A stretch of 64,000 nt of DNA from Clostridia bacterium (GCA_017432485.1 JAFRJB010000038.1:1-64000), one strand, 5' to 3'; counted from the first letter of the stretch, positions 1 through 7,683 are shown. Program-made: numbers and translations. The notes: generated by a model not told the origin, from the sequence alone.

Positions 1-1
1 G

Positions 2-130
2 CCTGCGCCGGTGCATGGTGTAGGGCTTAAAAGTGTGAAAAAAACCGTTGCAAAGTATAACGGTTTTTATGAGTGGAAATATGATGAAGAAAAGAAAGAA
101 TTTATAACGATTGTATCGTTTTATAAATAA
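2..130 (+). CDS. C-terminal fragment of a GHKL sensor histidine kinase
   Basis: Only the last 42 codons lie in the window; the gene starts before base 1 and ends at TAA 128-130. The translation carries HGVGLKSVKK followed by a KYNGFYEW stretch and an acidic-basic tail. This matches the glycine-rich G2 box and final strand of the GHKL ATPase domain of AgrC-type sensor kinases (family knowledge). These kinases sense a signal at the membrane and phosphorylate a LytTR-type response regulator. The partner regulator is not visible here. The stop codon lies inside the strong hairpin that follows. Specific function cannot be told from this fragment. Confidence 0.7.
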   Translation, partial: PAPVHGVGLKSVKKTVAKYNGFYEWKYDEEKKEFITIVSFYK

Positions 131-157
131 GGATTTGGCATCGCCAAATCCTTATTT
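125..157 (+). terminator. Hairpin overlapping the kinase stop codon
   Basis: AAATAAGGATTTGGC (125-139) pairs perfectly with 143-157 around an ATC loop, giving a 15-bp stem. The kinase stop codon sits in the left arm. The right arm ends TTATTTG, so the U-tract is short. A related hairpin recurs at 327-366 with the same outer arm, so this may be part of a repeat as well as a terminator. Confidence 0.55.
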
Positions 158-366
158 GTCAGTTGCTCATTTCATTCGCAGTTGCAAACTGCGTTTGCAG
201 TTGTTCACTACGTTCACATTTGCACTGCGTGCAGTTGCAATTACCATAACTGCGAGCAACGCGAGCAACTGCCGCTCAAGCGGCAACAATGAGCGAAGCG
301 AATTACTGTGAGCAACGCGAACAACTGGATTTGGCGAGGTCGTAGACCTCGACAAATCCTTATTTG
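158..366. repeat. Hairpin array 1, AGTTGC linkers with 19-bp period
   Basis: The motif AGTTG(C/T) or its near copy ATTTGC starts at 161, 180, 199, 218 and 233, so the first four starts are exactly 19 bp apart. Between linkers lie small palindromes with three-base loops, such as GCAAAC-TGC-GTTTGC (184-198) and TGCAC-TGC-GTGCA. In the right half the linker appears in the opposite orientation as GCAACT or ACAACT, and GCCGC-TCAA-GCGGC is another stem. The array is closed by a long hairpin at 327-358, with outer arm GGATTTG, inner stem CGAGGTC and loop GTA. That outer arm matches the hairpin at 125-157. Open reading frames across this region are repeat by-products with no family resemblance. Confidence 0.65.
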
Positions 367-400
367 GTAAAAACACAGCCATCATTGGCTGTGTTTTTAC
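367..400. terminator. Strong 14-bp hairpin
   Basis: GTAAAAACACAGCC pairs perfectly with 387-400 around the loop ATCATT. The A-run on the left and T-run on the right make it a credible bidirectional intrinsic terminator. It insulates the LRR gene promoter at 430 from upstream transcription. No gene lies immediately upstream on the plus strand other than the kinase fragment. Confidence 0.6.
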
Positions 401-429
401 ATCAATTTTCCTTGTTTTTTCGAGTGATA

Positions 430-458
430 TTGACTTGGTGATTTTGCTTTCATACAAT
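430..458 (+). promoter_or_regulatory. Sigma-A promoter of the LRR protein gene
   Basis: TTGACT (430-435), a 17-base spacer and TACAAT (453-458) match the housekeeping promoter consensus at ten of twelve positions. The start codon is about 175 bases downstream, so this implies a long 5' leader. Confidence 0.6.
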
Positions 459-639
459 GGATTTGCCGAGTGTGGGCAGTATTCAGTTTTACTGCCGCCG
501 GCAACAGTGCACAATAGGGGTTCTTTCTACCGAGAAACGCTTCCACAAGTTACACACGGTTTGCTCTTATTGTGCACACGCGCTTCGCGCGCCCGCAAAA
601 TATATTAATATTTTTTATTTTAAAGGAGGTAAACAGCGA
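459..639 (+). other. Long structured 5' leader of the LRR gene
   Basis: No reading frame is convincing here. Two structures are visible. The first is an inverted repeat, GTGCACAATA (507-516) with TATTGTGCAC (568-577), enclosing 51 bases. The second is a tight hairpin, CGCGC-TTC-GCGCG (579-591), with the three-base loop typical of the arrays in this window. A frame continuous with the LRR protein runs back to an ATG at 457, but that ATG has no ribosome binding site and the encoded stretch is not signal-peptide-like. The gene starts at 640 after AAAGGAGG. Confidence 0.45.
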
Positions 640-3600
640 ATGAGAAAAATTATCAGTTTGTTATTGGTTGCCGTGATGCTTTTAAGCTCTTTTGCAGGCT
701 TGCAAGTCACGGCGGCTGCCGAAACCGGCGGCAGTTGCGGCGAGCATGTTACCTGGTCGCTCAATACCGAAACCGGCGTGCTGACTATCAGCGGCAGCGG
801 ACCGATGTATCATTATAACCGAGACGATGTCTACAACCCTTTTAGCAACAATAAAGACATTAAAAAACTTGTGGTGGAAGAGGGCGTGACTACTATCGGA
901 ATTGCTGCTTTCAGCGGTTGCACCGCTCTGCAGGAAATTGTGCTTTCCGATACGGTTGAAGAAATCGGAGAAAACTCGTTTGACAATTGTGACGAGCTGA
1001 CTGTATTTAAACCGGGCGCCGGTTTAAAGAGCATTGGTGAGAACGCTTTCTATTGCTGCTCAAGGCTCCAGGATTTTACCATTCCCGCAAGTTTGCAGAG
1101 CATTGGCGAGTGCGCTTTTGCAAGTTGTCTGGGTTTTCGTAACATGGTTATTCCGGGCACAGTCAAGACTATCGACAGCAGTGCTTTTGCCTACTGCGAG
1201 GCAATGCAAAGTGTTGTAATTCAAAGTGGTGTTACCACAATCGGTGCAGGCGCTTTTGCCGGCTGTTACCGCTTGGCAAGCGCCCAACTTCCAAATACGA
1301 TTACGACTATTAGTAAAAATCTGTTTTACGAATGTCACTCGTTAACCGACATCTCGATTCCCGACAATATCAAAAGCATCGGCGAAGAAAGTTTTTATAA
1401 GTGCAAGCAGCTCTCGGCAATTACCATTCCCGATGGTGTTGAGAGCATCGGAAAGAATGCGTTTGCCGGTTGCATCTCTGCCAAAAGCCTTTTTGTGAGC
1501 AAGACTGTCACTGATATCGCTGCGGGCGCATTTTCTTGCTGCTCCGGTGGTTTAGAAAGCATTGTGGTCGATAGTGCCAATGCAGTGTATGACAGCAGAG
1601 ATAATTGCAATGCGATGATGAGTACAGCGGATGATGCCTTGATTATCGGTTGCAAAAACACAACTATTCCGCAAAATACGACCGAGATTGGACACTACGC
1701 ATTTTGGCGCTGCAGCGACCTTGGCAATGTTGTACTTCCCAATACCGTTACAAAAATCGGTTCCCGTGCGTTTTATGAGTGCGAAGGTTTAACTTCCATA
1801 GCGCTCGGAACAGGCGTGAAAACACTTGGCGATTACGCGTTTTACGGTTGTGCTGACTTGTCCGCAGTGACAGGCGGCAGCGCGCTGACAACGATTGAAT
1901 ACTATGCGTTTTCTTCCTGCAGCGATTTGGAAGGCTTCACTTTTGGTGACAGCTTGAAAAAAATCGGTCAGAGCGCATTTGAAAATTGCACTGTGTTAGA
2001 AAGTATCGATATTCCCGACAGCGTGACTTCGCTCGGGAAGTGTGCCTTTGCCGAATGTATCGCATTAAAAGATATTGCCATCGGCAGCGGTGTTCAAACC
2101 ATTGAAGAGAGCACCTTTGCCAACTGCGCGGCGCTGACAAGCGTGGAAATTCCCAATACAGTGAAGCGTATTGAGAAAAACGCATTTGAGGCTTGCTCGG
2201 CACTGGAAAGTATTGACCTCGGGAGCGGTTTGGAGTATATCGGTACGGAAGCCTTTATGGATTGCGTGGCGCTCGAGAGCATTACCATTCCCGATAGTGT
2301 AACGGAAATCGGTGATGGAGTATTTCGTAATTGCAGCGCTCTTTTAAGTGCGGATACGGGCAATGGGTTGCCATTCATTAGTGCGGAAATGTTCAGAGGC
2401 TGCAGCAAGTTAGCCACAGTCAATTTTGGCAATGCCGTTACCTCAATAAAAGGATTTGCATTTAACGGCTGCGGCTTTGAAAACATCGTCATTCCCGAAA
2501 AAATTACGCAAATACAACTCGATGCATTTTCCGATTGCGCTTTGCTCAAAAGCGTAACTATTTCGGAGGGCGTGACAACCTTAACCACAAATGTTTTCAA
2601 AAACTGCGTGAATTTAACCGATGTCAATCTTCCCGCCTCTCTTGTGCGCATCGGGAAAGAAGCATTTGCCGGTTGCACGAGTTTGAGCAAAATTGCATTC
2701 CCGGAGAATGTGAAGTATTGTTATAAAGGCGCGTTTTCCGGCTGTACTGCGCTCAAAGAAGCGAAACTCAATGATAAGCTTACCCGCATTGAACAGGAAG
2801 CCTTTTCCGGCTGTGCGGCATTGGAACATATTGAAATCCCGTATCTTGTCAGCAAGATTGGTGTGGCAGCATTCCAAAATTGCAGCAGTCTTACCAGCGT
2901 ACAACTTGAAGACAATACACAGATCATTCAAGATGATGCCTTTGCAGGCTGCTCGGCGATTAAAGATGTTTATTATATCGGCTCGCAGGAGCAATGGGAA
3001 AGCACCCAAATCGGTGAAAATAATGAATGCTTAACCGGTGCGACTATCCACTTTAATGCGATTCACCGCCACAATTATGTTGCCGAGGTAACCAAACAGG
3101 CAACTTGTAAAGAAGAAGGGGAAATCACTTACACCTGCGCCTGCGGTGACAGTTACACCAAAGTGATTCCTCTCAAAAACCATACTCCCGCGGCAGCGGT
3201 CAAAGAAAACGAGAAGGCTGCCACTTGTACCGAGGCAGGGACTTATGATGAAGTGATTTACTGCACGGTTTGCGGAGAGGAAATTTCAAGGCAAAGTAAG
3301 TCTGTCAAAAAACTCGGTCATAATTACATCAGCGAGGCAACACCGCCGACCTGCACCGAAAAAGGTTTCTACACTTTAACCTGCTTGCGCTGCGGTGATG
3401 TCCGCCGCGGTGATGATATTCCCGCAACAGGTCATACGCGCGGCGCGCAAGTGAAAGAAAATGTGGTGGAGCCCAAGTGCGGCTATGCGGGTTCATACGA
3501 TTTAGTAGTATATTGTACTGTGTGTGAGCAGGAAATTTCTCGTTTGCATAAAACCACAGCGCCGACCGGGCACAACTACGAAGAAACAGTCATTGAAGCG

Positions 3601-4995
3601 ACTTGTCAAACTCCCGGTTACTCGCGCTTTACCTGTGTAAATTGCGGTGATACCTATACCGCAAACTTTGTTCCGAAATTAGCGCATACGCCCGGGGAAG
3701 CGGTGATTGAAAACGAGAAAGCCGCTACCTGCACGGAAGCGGGTTCCTATGATGAAGTGGTTTATTGCACCGTTTGCGGGACAAGAGTCTCTAAGCACAC
3801 CGTAACCTCAGCACCACTCGGTCACGATTATGAAACCACCGTTGTGGAACCGACTTGTACGCATTACGGCTACACGATTTATACCTGCACGCGCTGCGAA
3901 AAGATGTATATGGACTACTTTGTAGCACCCATCGGTCATACCTCGGCGGCAGCAATCAAAGAAAACGAGAAAGCTGCCACTTGTACCGAGGCGGGTTCTT
4001 ATGATGAAGTAACTTACTGCACAGTTTGCAAAGCGGAAGTTTCGCGCACTGCAAAATCTGTGCCGGCGCTCGGGCATGCTTATGAAGAAACCGTGATTGC
4101 ACCGACCTGCCAAACACCCGGTTATTCGCGCTTTACTTGTCAGCGCTGTGGCGACAGCTATACCGGCAAGATTGTAGAGCCGATTGCCCACACCCCTGCG
4201 GCAGCAATCAAAGAAAATGAGAAAGCCGCTACTTGCACCGAGGCAGGCTCTTTCGATGAAGTGGTTTACTGCACAGTTTGTAAAGCGGAAATTTCGCGCC
4301 AAAGCCACAGCACGGAGGCTCTCGGGCACCAATATGTGCAGAAAGTTTACGCACCCAAAGCGGGCGCTTTGGGCTACACAATGCACACTAGCAATGCGAG
4401 CGGCAGCAGTTACAAAGATACCTACACCGCCCAAACCGGCAAAGTGAGCGGTTTACAGTGCAAAGCCAGAAGCGCTACTGCCGAGACCTTTACTTGGACT
4501 GCAGTGGCAGGTGTGACCGGCTACCAGCTGCAAATTTCCGATGGAGGAACGCAGTGGGCGAGAGCGGTCACCTCCAAGACAACTTCGGTAAAGGTAACTT
4601 CTCTTAATGCAGGTGTTGCCTATAAATTCCGCATCAGAACCTATATTACGGGGCCTGACGGTAAAAACTATTTTGGCCCGTGGACCAGCCCGGCGCTCAA
4701 ATCGCCGACTTTGCCTGCCGGTACAACACTTAGCAAAGTGACAGCGGGCAGCAAGGCGTTTACTGCTCAGTGGAAAAAGGCTGCTTACACCGGTTACCAA
4801 ATTCAATATGCGACAAACGCGAGTTTCAGCAGCCCGAAGTTGGTGACCATCAGAAGCGCTGCTACGCTCTCGACAACCGTTAAGAGCCTAAAAGCGGCTA
4901 CGACCTATTATGTGCGCGTGCGTACTTATAAAACAATAGACGGCACACATTATATGTCGGCATGGAGCAGCGCAGTAAAAATTAAAACAAAATAG
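640..4995 (+). CDS. Secreted BspA-type leucine-rich repeat protein with Cys-repeats and two Fn3 domains
   Basis: A 1451-aa exported surface or secreted protein, probably involved in binding host, substrate or neighbouring cells; the ligand is unknown. ATG 640 follows AAAGGAGG (623-630) and opens a clear signal peptide ending near TAAAAE. Residues about 55-805 hold many LRR_5 (BspA/TpLRR) repeats of the type AFxGCxxLxxIxIPxxVxxIG. Residues about 807-1225 hold five roughly 84-aa repeats, each with paired Cys motifs (TCTEAG, YCTVCG) and a recurring GH or HTP start. A sixth partial copy lacks the cysteines. Two fibronectin type III domains follow at about 1268-1360 and 1364-1451. No LPXTG, SLH or other anchor is visible at the C-terminus. 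It has its own promoter and terminator. Confidence 0.9.
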   Translation: MRKIISLLLVAVMLLSSFAGLQVTAAAETGGSCGEHVTWSLNTETGVLTISGSGPMYHYNRDDVYNPFSNNKDIKKLVVEEGVTTIGIAAFSGCTALQEIVLSDTVEEIGENSFDNCDELTVFKPGAGLKSIGENAFYCCSRLQDFTIPASLQSIGECAFASCLGFRNMVIPGTVKTIDSSAFAYCEAMQSVVIQSGVTTIGAGAFAGCYRLASAQLPNTITTISKNLFYECHSLTDISIPDNIKSIGEESFYKCKQLSAITIPDGVESIGKNAFAGCISAKSLFVSKTVTDIAAGAFSCCSGGLESIVVDSANAVYDSRDNCNAMMSTADDALIIGCKNTTIPQNTTEIGHYAFWRCSDLGNVVLPNTVTKIGSRAFYECEGLTSIALGTGVKTLGDYAFYGCADLSAVTGGSALTTIEYYAFSSCSDLEGFTFGDSLKKIGQSAFENCTVLESIDIPDSVTSLGKCAFAECIALKDIAIGSGVQTIEESTFANCAALTSVEIPNTVKRIEKNAFEACSALESIDLGSGLEYIGTEAFMDCVALESITIPDSVTEIGDGVFRNCSALLSADTGNGLPFISAEMFRGCSKLATVNFGNAVTSIKGFAFNGCGFENIVIPEKITQIQLDAFSDCALLKSVTISEGVTTLTTNVFKNCVNLTDVNLPASLVRIGKEAFAGCTSLSKIAFPENVKYCYKGAFSGCTALKEAKLNDKLTRIEQEAFSGCAALEHIEIPYLVSKIGVAAFQNCSSLTSVQLEDNTQIIQDDAFAGCSAIKDVYYIGSQEQWESTQIGENNECLTGATIHFNAIHRHNYVAEVTKQATCKEEGEITYTCACGDSYTKVIPLKNHTPAAAVKENEKAATCTEAGTYDEVIYCTVCGEEISRQSKSVKKLGHNYISEATPPTCTEKGFYTLTCLRCGDVRRGDDIPATGHTRGAQVKENVVEPKCGYAGSYDLVVYCTVCEQEISRLHKTTAPTGHNYEETVIEATCQTPGYSRFTCVNCGDTYTANFVPKLAHTPGEAVIENEKAATCTEAGSYDEVVYCTVCGTRVSKHTVTSAPLGHDYETTVVEPTCTHYGYTIYTCTRCEKMYMDYFVAPIGHTSAAAIKENEKAATCTEAGSYDEVTYCTVCKAEVSRTAKSVPALGHAYEETVIAPTCQTPGYSRFTCQRCGDSYTGKIVEPIAHTPAAAIKENEKAATCTEAGSFDEVVYCTVCKAEISRQSHSTEALGHQYVQKVYAPKAGALGYTMHTSNASGSSYKDTYTAQTGKVSGLQCKARSATAETFTWTAVAGVTGYQLQISDGGTQWARAVTSKTTSVKVTSLNAGVAYKFRIRTYITGPDGKNYFGPWTSPALKSPTLPAGTTLSKVTAGSKAFTAQWKKAAYTGYQIQYATNASFSSPKLVTIRSAATLSTTVKSLKAATTYYVRVRTYKTIDGTHYMSAWSSAVKIKTK

Positions 4996-5006
4996 CAATA
5001 TAATAG

Positions 5007-5036
5007 TATAGCCTCGGCAACAGCCGAGGCTATATT
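5007..5036 (+). terminator. Intrinsic terminator of the LRR gene
   Basis: TATAGCCTCGGC (5007-5018) pairs with 5023-5034 around AACA, a 12-bp stem 11 bases after the stop codon. The following T-tract is weak (TT then AAT). Confidence 0.75.
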
Positions 5037-5057
5037 TAATGCGGAGTGCGGAACAGC

Positions 5058-5153
5058 AGCGCGATGCGCTGAATGATGTTTGCGCTAGCGCAAGTGATGT
5101 TGCGCGGCAGTGATGTATCGGCTTCGCCGAAATGATGTTTTGCCTGCGGCAAA
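5058..5153. repeat. Hairpin array 2, TGATGT linkers
   Basis: Five small palindromes are separated by a constant hexamer TGATGT (at 5074, 5095, 5111 and 5133). The stems in order are AGCGC-GAT-GCGCT, TTGCGC-TA-GCGCAA, TGC-GCG-GCA, TCGGC-TTC-GCCGA and TTTGCC-TGC-GGCAAA. Stems differ in sequence and length, but the linker is exact. The array sits between two convergent genes and has no coding potential. Confidence 0.75.
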
Positions 5154-5159
5154 GTTGCG

Positions 5160-5181
5160 GGCGACACATGCGCACTTGATT
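5160..5181 (+). repeat. Dispersed 22-bp repeat, copy 1
   Basis: The 22-mer begins GGCGACACATG and ends ACTTGATT. It recurs exactly at 11465-11486 and with three mismatches at 9148-9169, always in an intergenic spacer and in the same orientation. Confidence 0.65.
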
Positions 5182-5324
5182 TATGATGTCTATCATATTG
5201 AGCGCGCGAAATATCCCGTGGAAAAAATGCAGTCAAAGCACCGGGAGATTCTTCGGCAGAGCCTCAGAATGATAGCGTTATTCCGCTGCCGCCGACTGCC
5301 GAATGCCGACCGCCGACTGCTTTA
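5182..5324. other. Non-coding spacer with repeat-like fragments
   Basis: No gene is visible. The stretch holds a fragment reading GAGATTCTTCGGC followed by CCTCAGAATGA (5245-5272). From memory this resembles intergenic repeats common in Clostridia genomes. It is followed by a simple run of GCCGACTGC and GAATGCCGAC units (about 5284-5320). Together with array 2 and the 22-mer it makes the 371-bp spacer between the LRR gene and rpmB almost wholly repetitive. Confidence 0.4.
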
Positions 5325-5356
5325 CAAAAAAATAAACCGGCTGCAAAGCAGCCGGT
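5325..5356 (-). terminator. Intrinsic terminator of rpmB
   Basis: On the minus strand ACCGGCTGC pairs with GCAGCCGGT around TTT (5336-5356). It is followed by a run of T (the plus-strand A-tract 5325-5332). It starts 10 bases after the rpmB stop codon. Confidence 0.85.
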
Positions 5357-5366
5357 AATTTTTAGC

Positions 5367-5552
5367 TTATGCTCTTTCAACCTTGCCTGAACGAAGGCAG
5401 CGAGTGCAAACGTATACTCTCTTCGGTGAGCCGTTAACGATAGCTTTTACACGCTTAATATTCGGTTTCCAGGTTCTGTTAGAACGCCTGTGAGAGTGGG
5501 AAACCTTAATGCCGAAAGACACACCCTTACCGCAATATTCACATTTTGCCAT
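5367..5552 (-). CDS. rpmB: 50S ribosomal protein L28
   Basis: A 61-aa protein of the large ribosomal subunit, the usual length for bacterial L28. It starts MAKCEYCGKG and carries the L28 core (SHSHRRSNR, KPNIKRV, RVYVCTRCL). The paired CxxC motifs (Cys4/Cys7 and Cys49/Cys52) are the zinc-binding C+ form, as opposed to the zinc-free paralogue some Bacillota induce under zinc limitation (family knowledge). The start has a strong AAGGAGG site. It is transcribed alone, leftward, divergent from recA, with its own promoter and terminator. Confidence 0.97.
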   Translation of the reverse strand: MAKCEYCGKGVSFGIKVSHSHRRSNRTWKPNIKRVKAIVNGSPKRVYVCTRCLRSGKVERA

Positions 5553-5589
5553 GTGCCTGCACCTCCTTAAGTTATTTTATGACTGAAAT

Positions 5590-5618
5590 ATATTATCACA
5601 AAAGGTTATAAAAAGCAA
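5590..5618 (-). promoter_or_regulatory. Sigma-A promoter of rpmB
   Basis: On the minus strand TTGCTT (5618-5613), a 17-base spacer and TAATAT (5595-5590). It lies 38 bases upstream of the rpmB start codon. Confidence 0.55.
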
Positions 5619-5675
5619 GAACTTTTTAAAATAAATTGCCGACAATGCGAAAAAACGAATTATTTTGGCAAAAAT

Positions 5676-5689
5676 CGAACTTTTGTTCG
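5676..5689 (+). promoter_or_regulatory. LexA (SOS) box upstream of recA
   Basis: CGAACTTTTGTTCG is a perfect 5+5 inverted repeat. It matches the Gram-positive LexA/DinR operator CGAAC-N4-GTTCG (established in Bacillus subtilis). It ends nine bases before the recA -35 element, so bound LexA would block RNA polymerase. The lexA gene itself is not in this window. Confidence 0.88.
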
Positions 5690-5697
5690 ATTTTTGC

Positions 5698-5726
5698 TTG
5701 ACTTTGGCTTGGCGGCAGGGTATAAT
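5698..5726 (+). promoter_or_regulatory. Sigma-A promoter of recA
   Basis: TTGACT (5698-5703), exactly 17 bases, then TATAAT (5721-5726). This is near-perfect consensus, lying directly downstream of the LexA box. Confidence 0.88.
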
Positions 5727-5755
5727 AAACACATCAAATGAATAAGGAGTTCGTT

Positions 5756-6880
5756 ATGGCATCAGATAAAGAGAAAGCAATACAAACTGCGATTGACCAA
5801 ATTGAAAAGAAATTCGGCAAAGGTTCCATTATTAAACTCGGCAATACCGCCGCACTCGATGTTGAGTCCGTTTCCACCGGCTCTTTGGGGCTGGATATGG
5901 CGACCGGTATCGGCGGCTTGCCCAGAGGCAGAATTATTGAGATTTACGGCCCCGAGTCTTCGGGTAAAACCACTTTGGCGCTGCATGCGGTTGCCGAGGT
6001 GCAAAAGAAGGGCGGCACTGCCGCATTTGTGGATGCCGAGCATGCGCTCGACCCGCTGTATGCGAAAAATTTGGGTGTCGATGTCGATTCTCTGCTTGTT
6101 TCGCAGCCGGATGACGGTGAACAGGGGCTTGCCATTGCCGAGGCATTAGCGCGCTCGGGGGCGGTCGAAATCATTATTATTGACTCCGTAGCTGCTTTGG
6201 TGCCGCGCAGTGAGATTGAAGGCGAAATGGGCGACAGCCATGTCGGTCAGCATGCCCGCTTAATGTCACAGGCGCTGCGCAAATTGGCAGGTATTATTGC
6301 TAAAACAAATTGTATTATTATTTTCATTAACCAACTGCGCGAAAAAATCGGCGTGATGTACGGTAACCCCGAAACCACCACCGGCGGCAGGGCGCTGAAA
6401 TTCTACGCTTCGATGCGCATTGATGTTAGAAGAATTGAGCAAATCAAGGTCGCAGGCCCCGGCGGGCAAACCTTTGTGGGTTCGCGCACCAGAGCTAAGA
6501 TTGTGAAAAATAAAGTGGCGCCCCCGTTTAAAGAGGCAGAGTTTGACATTATCTACGGTGAAGGTATTTCCAAAGTCGGTGAGGTTTTGGATGCCGGTGT
6601 CAAATGCGGCGTTTGCAAAAAGAGCGGCGCTTGGTTCTACTACGGTGAAAGCCGGCTCGGGCAGGGCAGAGAAAACGCCAAGAAGTTTTTGCAGGATAAC
6701 CCCGATGTGATGGCTGAAATCGAGCAGCAGATTAAAGACAAACTGCTTGAAGTCGAAACCGAAGAGAGTGCACCTGCTCCGGCAGTTGCCGCACCGGCGG
6801 CACCGCAGGCGGCAGCACCGGTCAGCACTACCCGCAAATCTTCTGCCGAGATTGATATTATTGTGGATGACGAGGATTAA
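5756..6880 (+). CDS. recA: Recombinase RecA
   Basis: A 374-aa DNA-dependent ATPase that forms filaments on single-stranded DNA, catalyses strand exchange in recombinational repair, and triggers LexA self-cleavage. Visible features are the Walker A motif GPESSGKT at residues 65-72, the Walker B region [11 protein letters not shown], the L1/L2 DNA-binding loops around GEMGDSHVG and [13 protein letters not shown], and the C-terminal zinc-free knob with [12 protein letters not shown]. The acidic Ala/Pro-rich tail ends in VDDED. ATG 5756 is chosen over an in-frame ATG at 5738 because AAGGAG (5744-5749) lies between them at good spacing. recX follows after 6 bases. Confidence 0.98.
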   Translation: MASDKEKAIQTAIDQIEKKFGKGSIIKLGNTAALDVESVSTGSLGLDMATGIGGLPRGRIIEIYGPESSGKTTLALHAVAEVQKKGGTAAFVDAEHALDPLYAKNLGVDVDSLLVSQPDDGEQGLAIAEALARSGAVEIIIIDSVAALVPRSEIEGEMGDSHVGQHARLMSQALRKLAGIIAKTNCIIIFINQLREKIGVMYGNPETTTGGRALKFYASMRIDVRRIEQIKVAGPGGQTFVGSRTRAKIVKNKVAPPFKEAEFDIIYGEGISKVGEVLDAGVKCGVCKKSGAWFYYGESRLGQGRENAKKFLQDNPDVMAEIEQQIKDKLLEVETEESAPAPAVAAPAAPQAAAPVSTTRKSSAEIDIIVDDED

Positions 6881-6886
6881 TCGGCA

Positions 6887-7498
6887 ATGCGCTTAACCTA
6901 TGCACCCGGTAAAAAGAATAAAATACATATCAGCATCGATGGTGAATATCGCTTCACCGTCGATGTTGATTTCTGGTTTTCTCAGTGTATTTACCAAGAT
7001 ACCGAAATCAGCGAAGCCGAACTGACCGCTTTAGAAGATGAAGTGGCTACCCGCCGCGCCTTTAACAAGGGGATGGACTTTCTTTCCCGCCGCGCCCACT
7101 CTAAAAAAGAGCTGGTTGAGAAAATTAGCAAGACAAGCGAGAAAAAGTATGCTATAATAGCAGTTGATATGCTCGAAGAGCGCGGCTATGTGGATGATGC
7201 GGACTTTGCCGCGCAGTATTATGACTACTTGCAGCGCACCAAGCACTTTGGTAAAAAGCGCATCGCCGCCGAGCTGAGCCGCAAGGGGATTGACCGCGCG
7301 CTGATTGCGCAGTTGCTCGAAAGCGATGAAGCCGACCCGCAAGCGGAAATCATTGCTCTCTTAGAAGGCAAGTTTGCCGGCAGGTTCGGCGATGAAAAAG
7401 GCAAACAGCGCACTGTTAATGCACTGCTGCGGCTGGGGTATAATTACAGCGATATCAGAAGCGCATTTTATTCTTGCGATGAAGCATCGCTGGAATAA
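6887..7498 (+). CDS. recX: Regulatory protein RecX
   Basis: A 203-aa modulator that binds RecA filaments and limits their activity; it acts in the cytoplasm. The alpha-helical repeat pattern of RecX is visible: RAHSKKELVEKI, then MLEERGYVDDADFAAQYYDYL, then KHFGKKRIAAELSRKGIDRALIA. The N-terminal region of about 60 residues is the extension common in Firmicutes RecX. It lies 6 bases after recA with only a weak GAGGAT site, so it is very likely cotranscribed and under the same SOS promoter. No terminator follows; hairpin array 3 does. Confidence 0.9.
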   Translation: MRLTYAPGKKNKIHISIDGEYRFTVDVDFWFSQCIYQDTEISEAELTALEDEVATRRAFNKGMDFLSRRAHSKKELVEKISKTSEKKYAIIAVDMLEERGYVDDADFAAQYYDYLQRTKHFGKKRIAAELSRKGIDRALIAQLLESDEADPQAEIIALLEGKFAGRFGDEKGKQRTVNALLRLGYNYSDIRSAFYSCDEASLE

Positions 7499-7559
7499 TT
7501 AGGAATGAGGAAAGAGGAATGAGAAATTAGTGGGCGAGGCAAGGTTCGCTTGCGCTCAC

Positions 7560-7636
7560 AATGAAATTCACCCGCGGTGAATGAAATCACTGCGTGATGA
7601 AATTCCCTGCGGGAATGAAATATTACTTCGTAATAT
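7560..7636. repeat. Hairpin array 3, TGAAAT linkers
   Basis: This is the cleanest array. The hexamer TGAAAT occurs at 7562, 7582, 7598 and 7616. Each copy leads into a perfect palindrome with a three-base loop: TTCACC-CGC-GGTGAA, TCAC-TGC-GTGA, TTCCC-TGC-GGGAA and ATATTAC-TTC-GTAATAT. The outer base of each stem is shared with the linker, so linker and stem are interlocked. The stems have nothing in common with each other. It lies between recX and rimO. Confidence 0.8.
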
Positions 7637-7683
7637 GTGCAAGAACCGGAAGATTTCTTGACTACGCTATCAATGACAGCCTT

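Noticed and set aside
158..366. CRISPR array
   Set aside because: Linkers are only six bases, units are 15-19 bp and the variable parts are palindromes rather than spacers; no cas genes are present.
111..514. Two overlapping open frames (66 aa plus strand, 115 aa minus strand) in the first hairpin array
   Set aside because: They are made of repeat linkers and palindromes, have no ribosome site and no family resemblance.
457..639. Upstream in-frame extension of the LRR protein from ATG 457
   Set aside because: No ribosome site at 457; it overlaps the predicted -10 element, and ATG 640 has AGGAGG and a proper signal peptide.
3808..4434. 208-aa minus-strand frame inside the LRR gene
   Set aside because: Antisense shadow of the Cys-repeat region; composition follows the repeats and no start signal is present.
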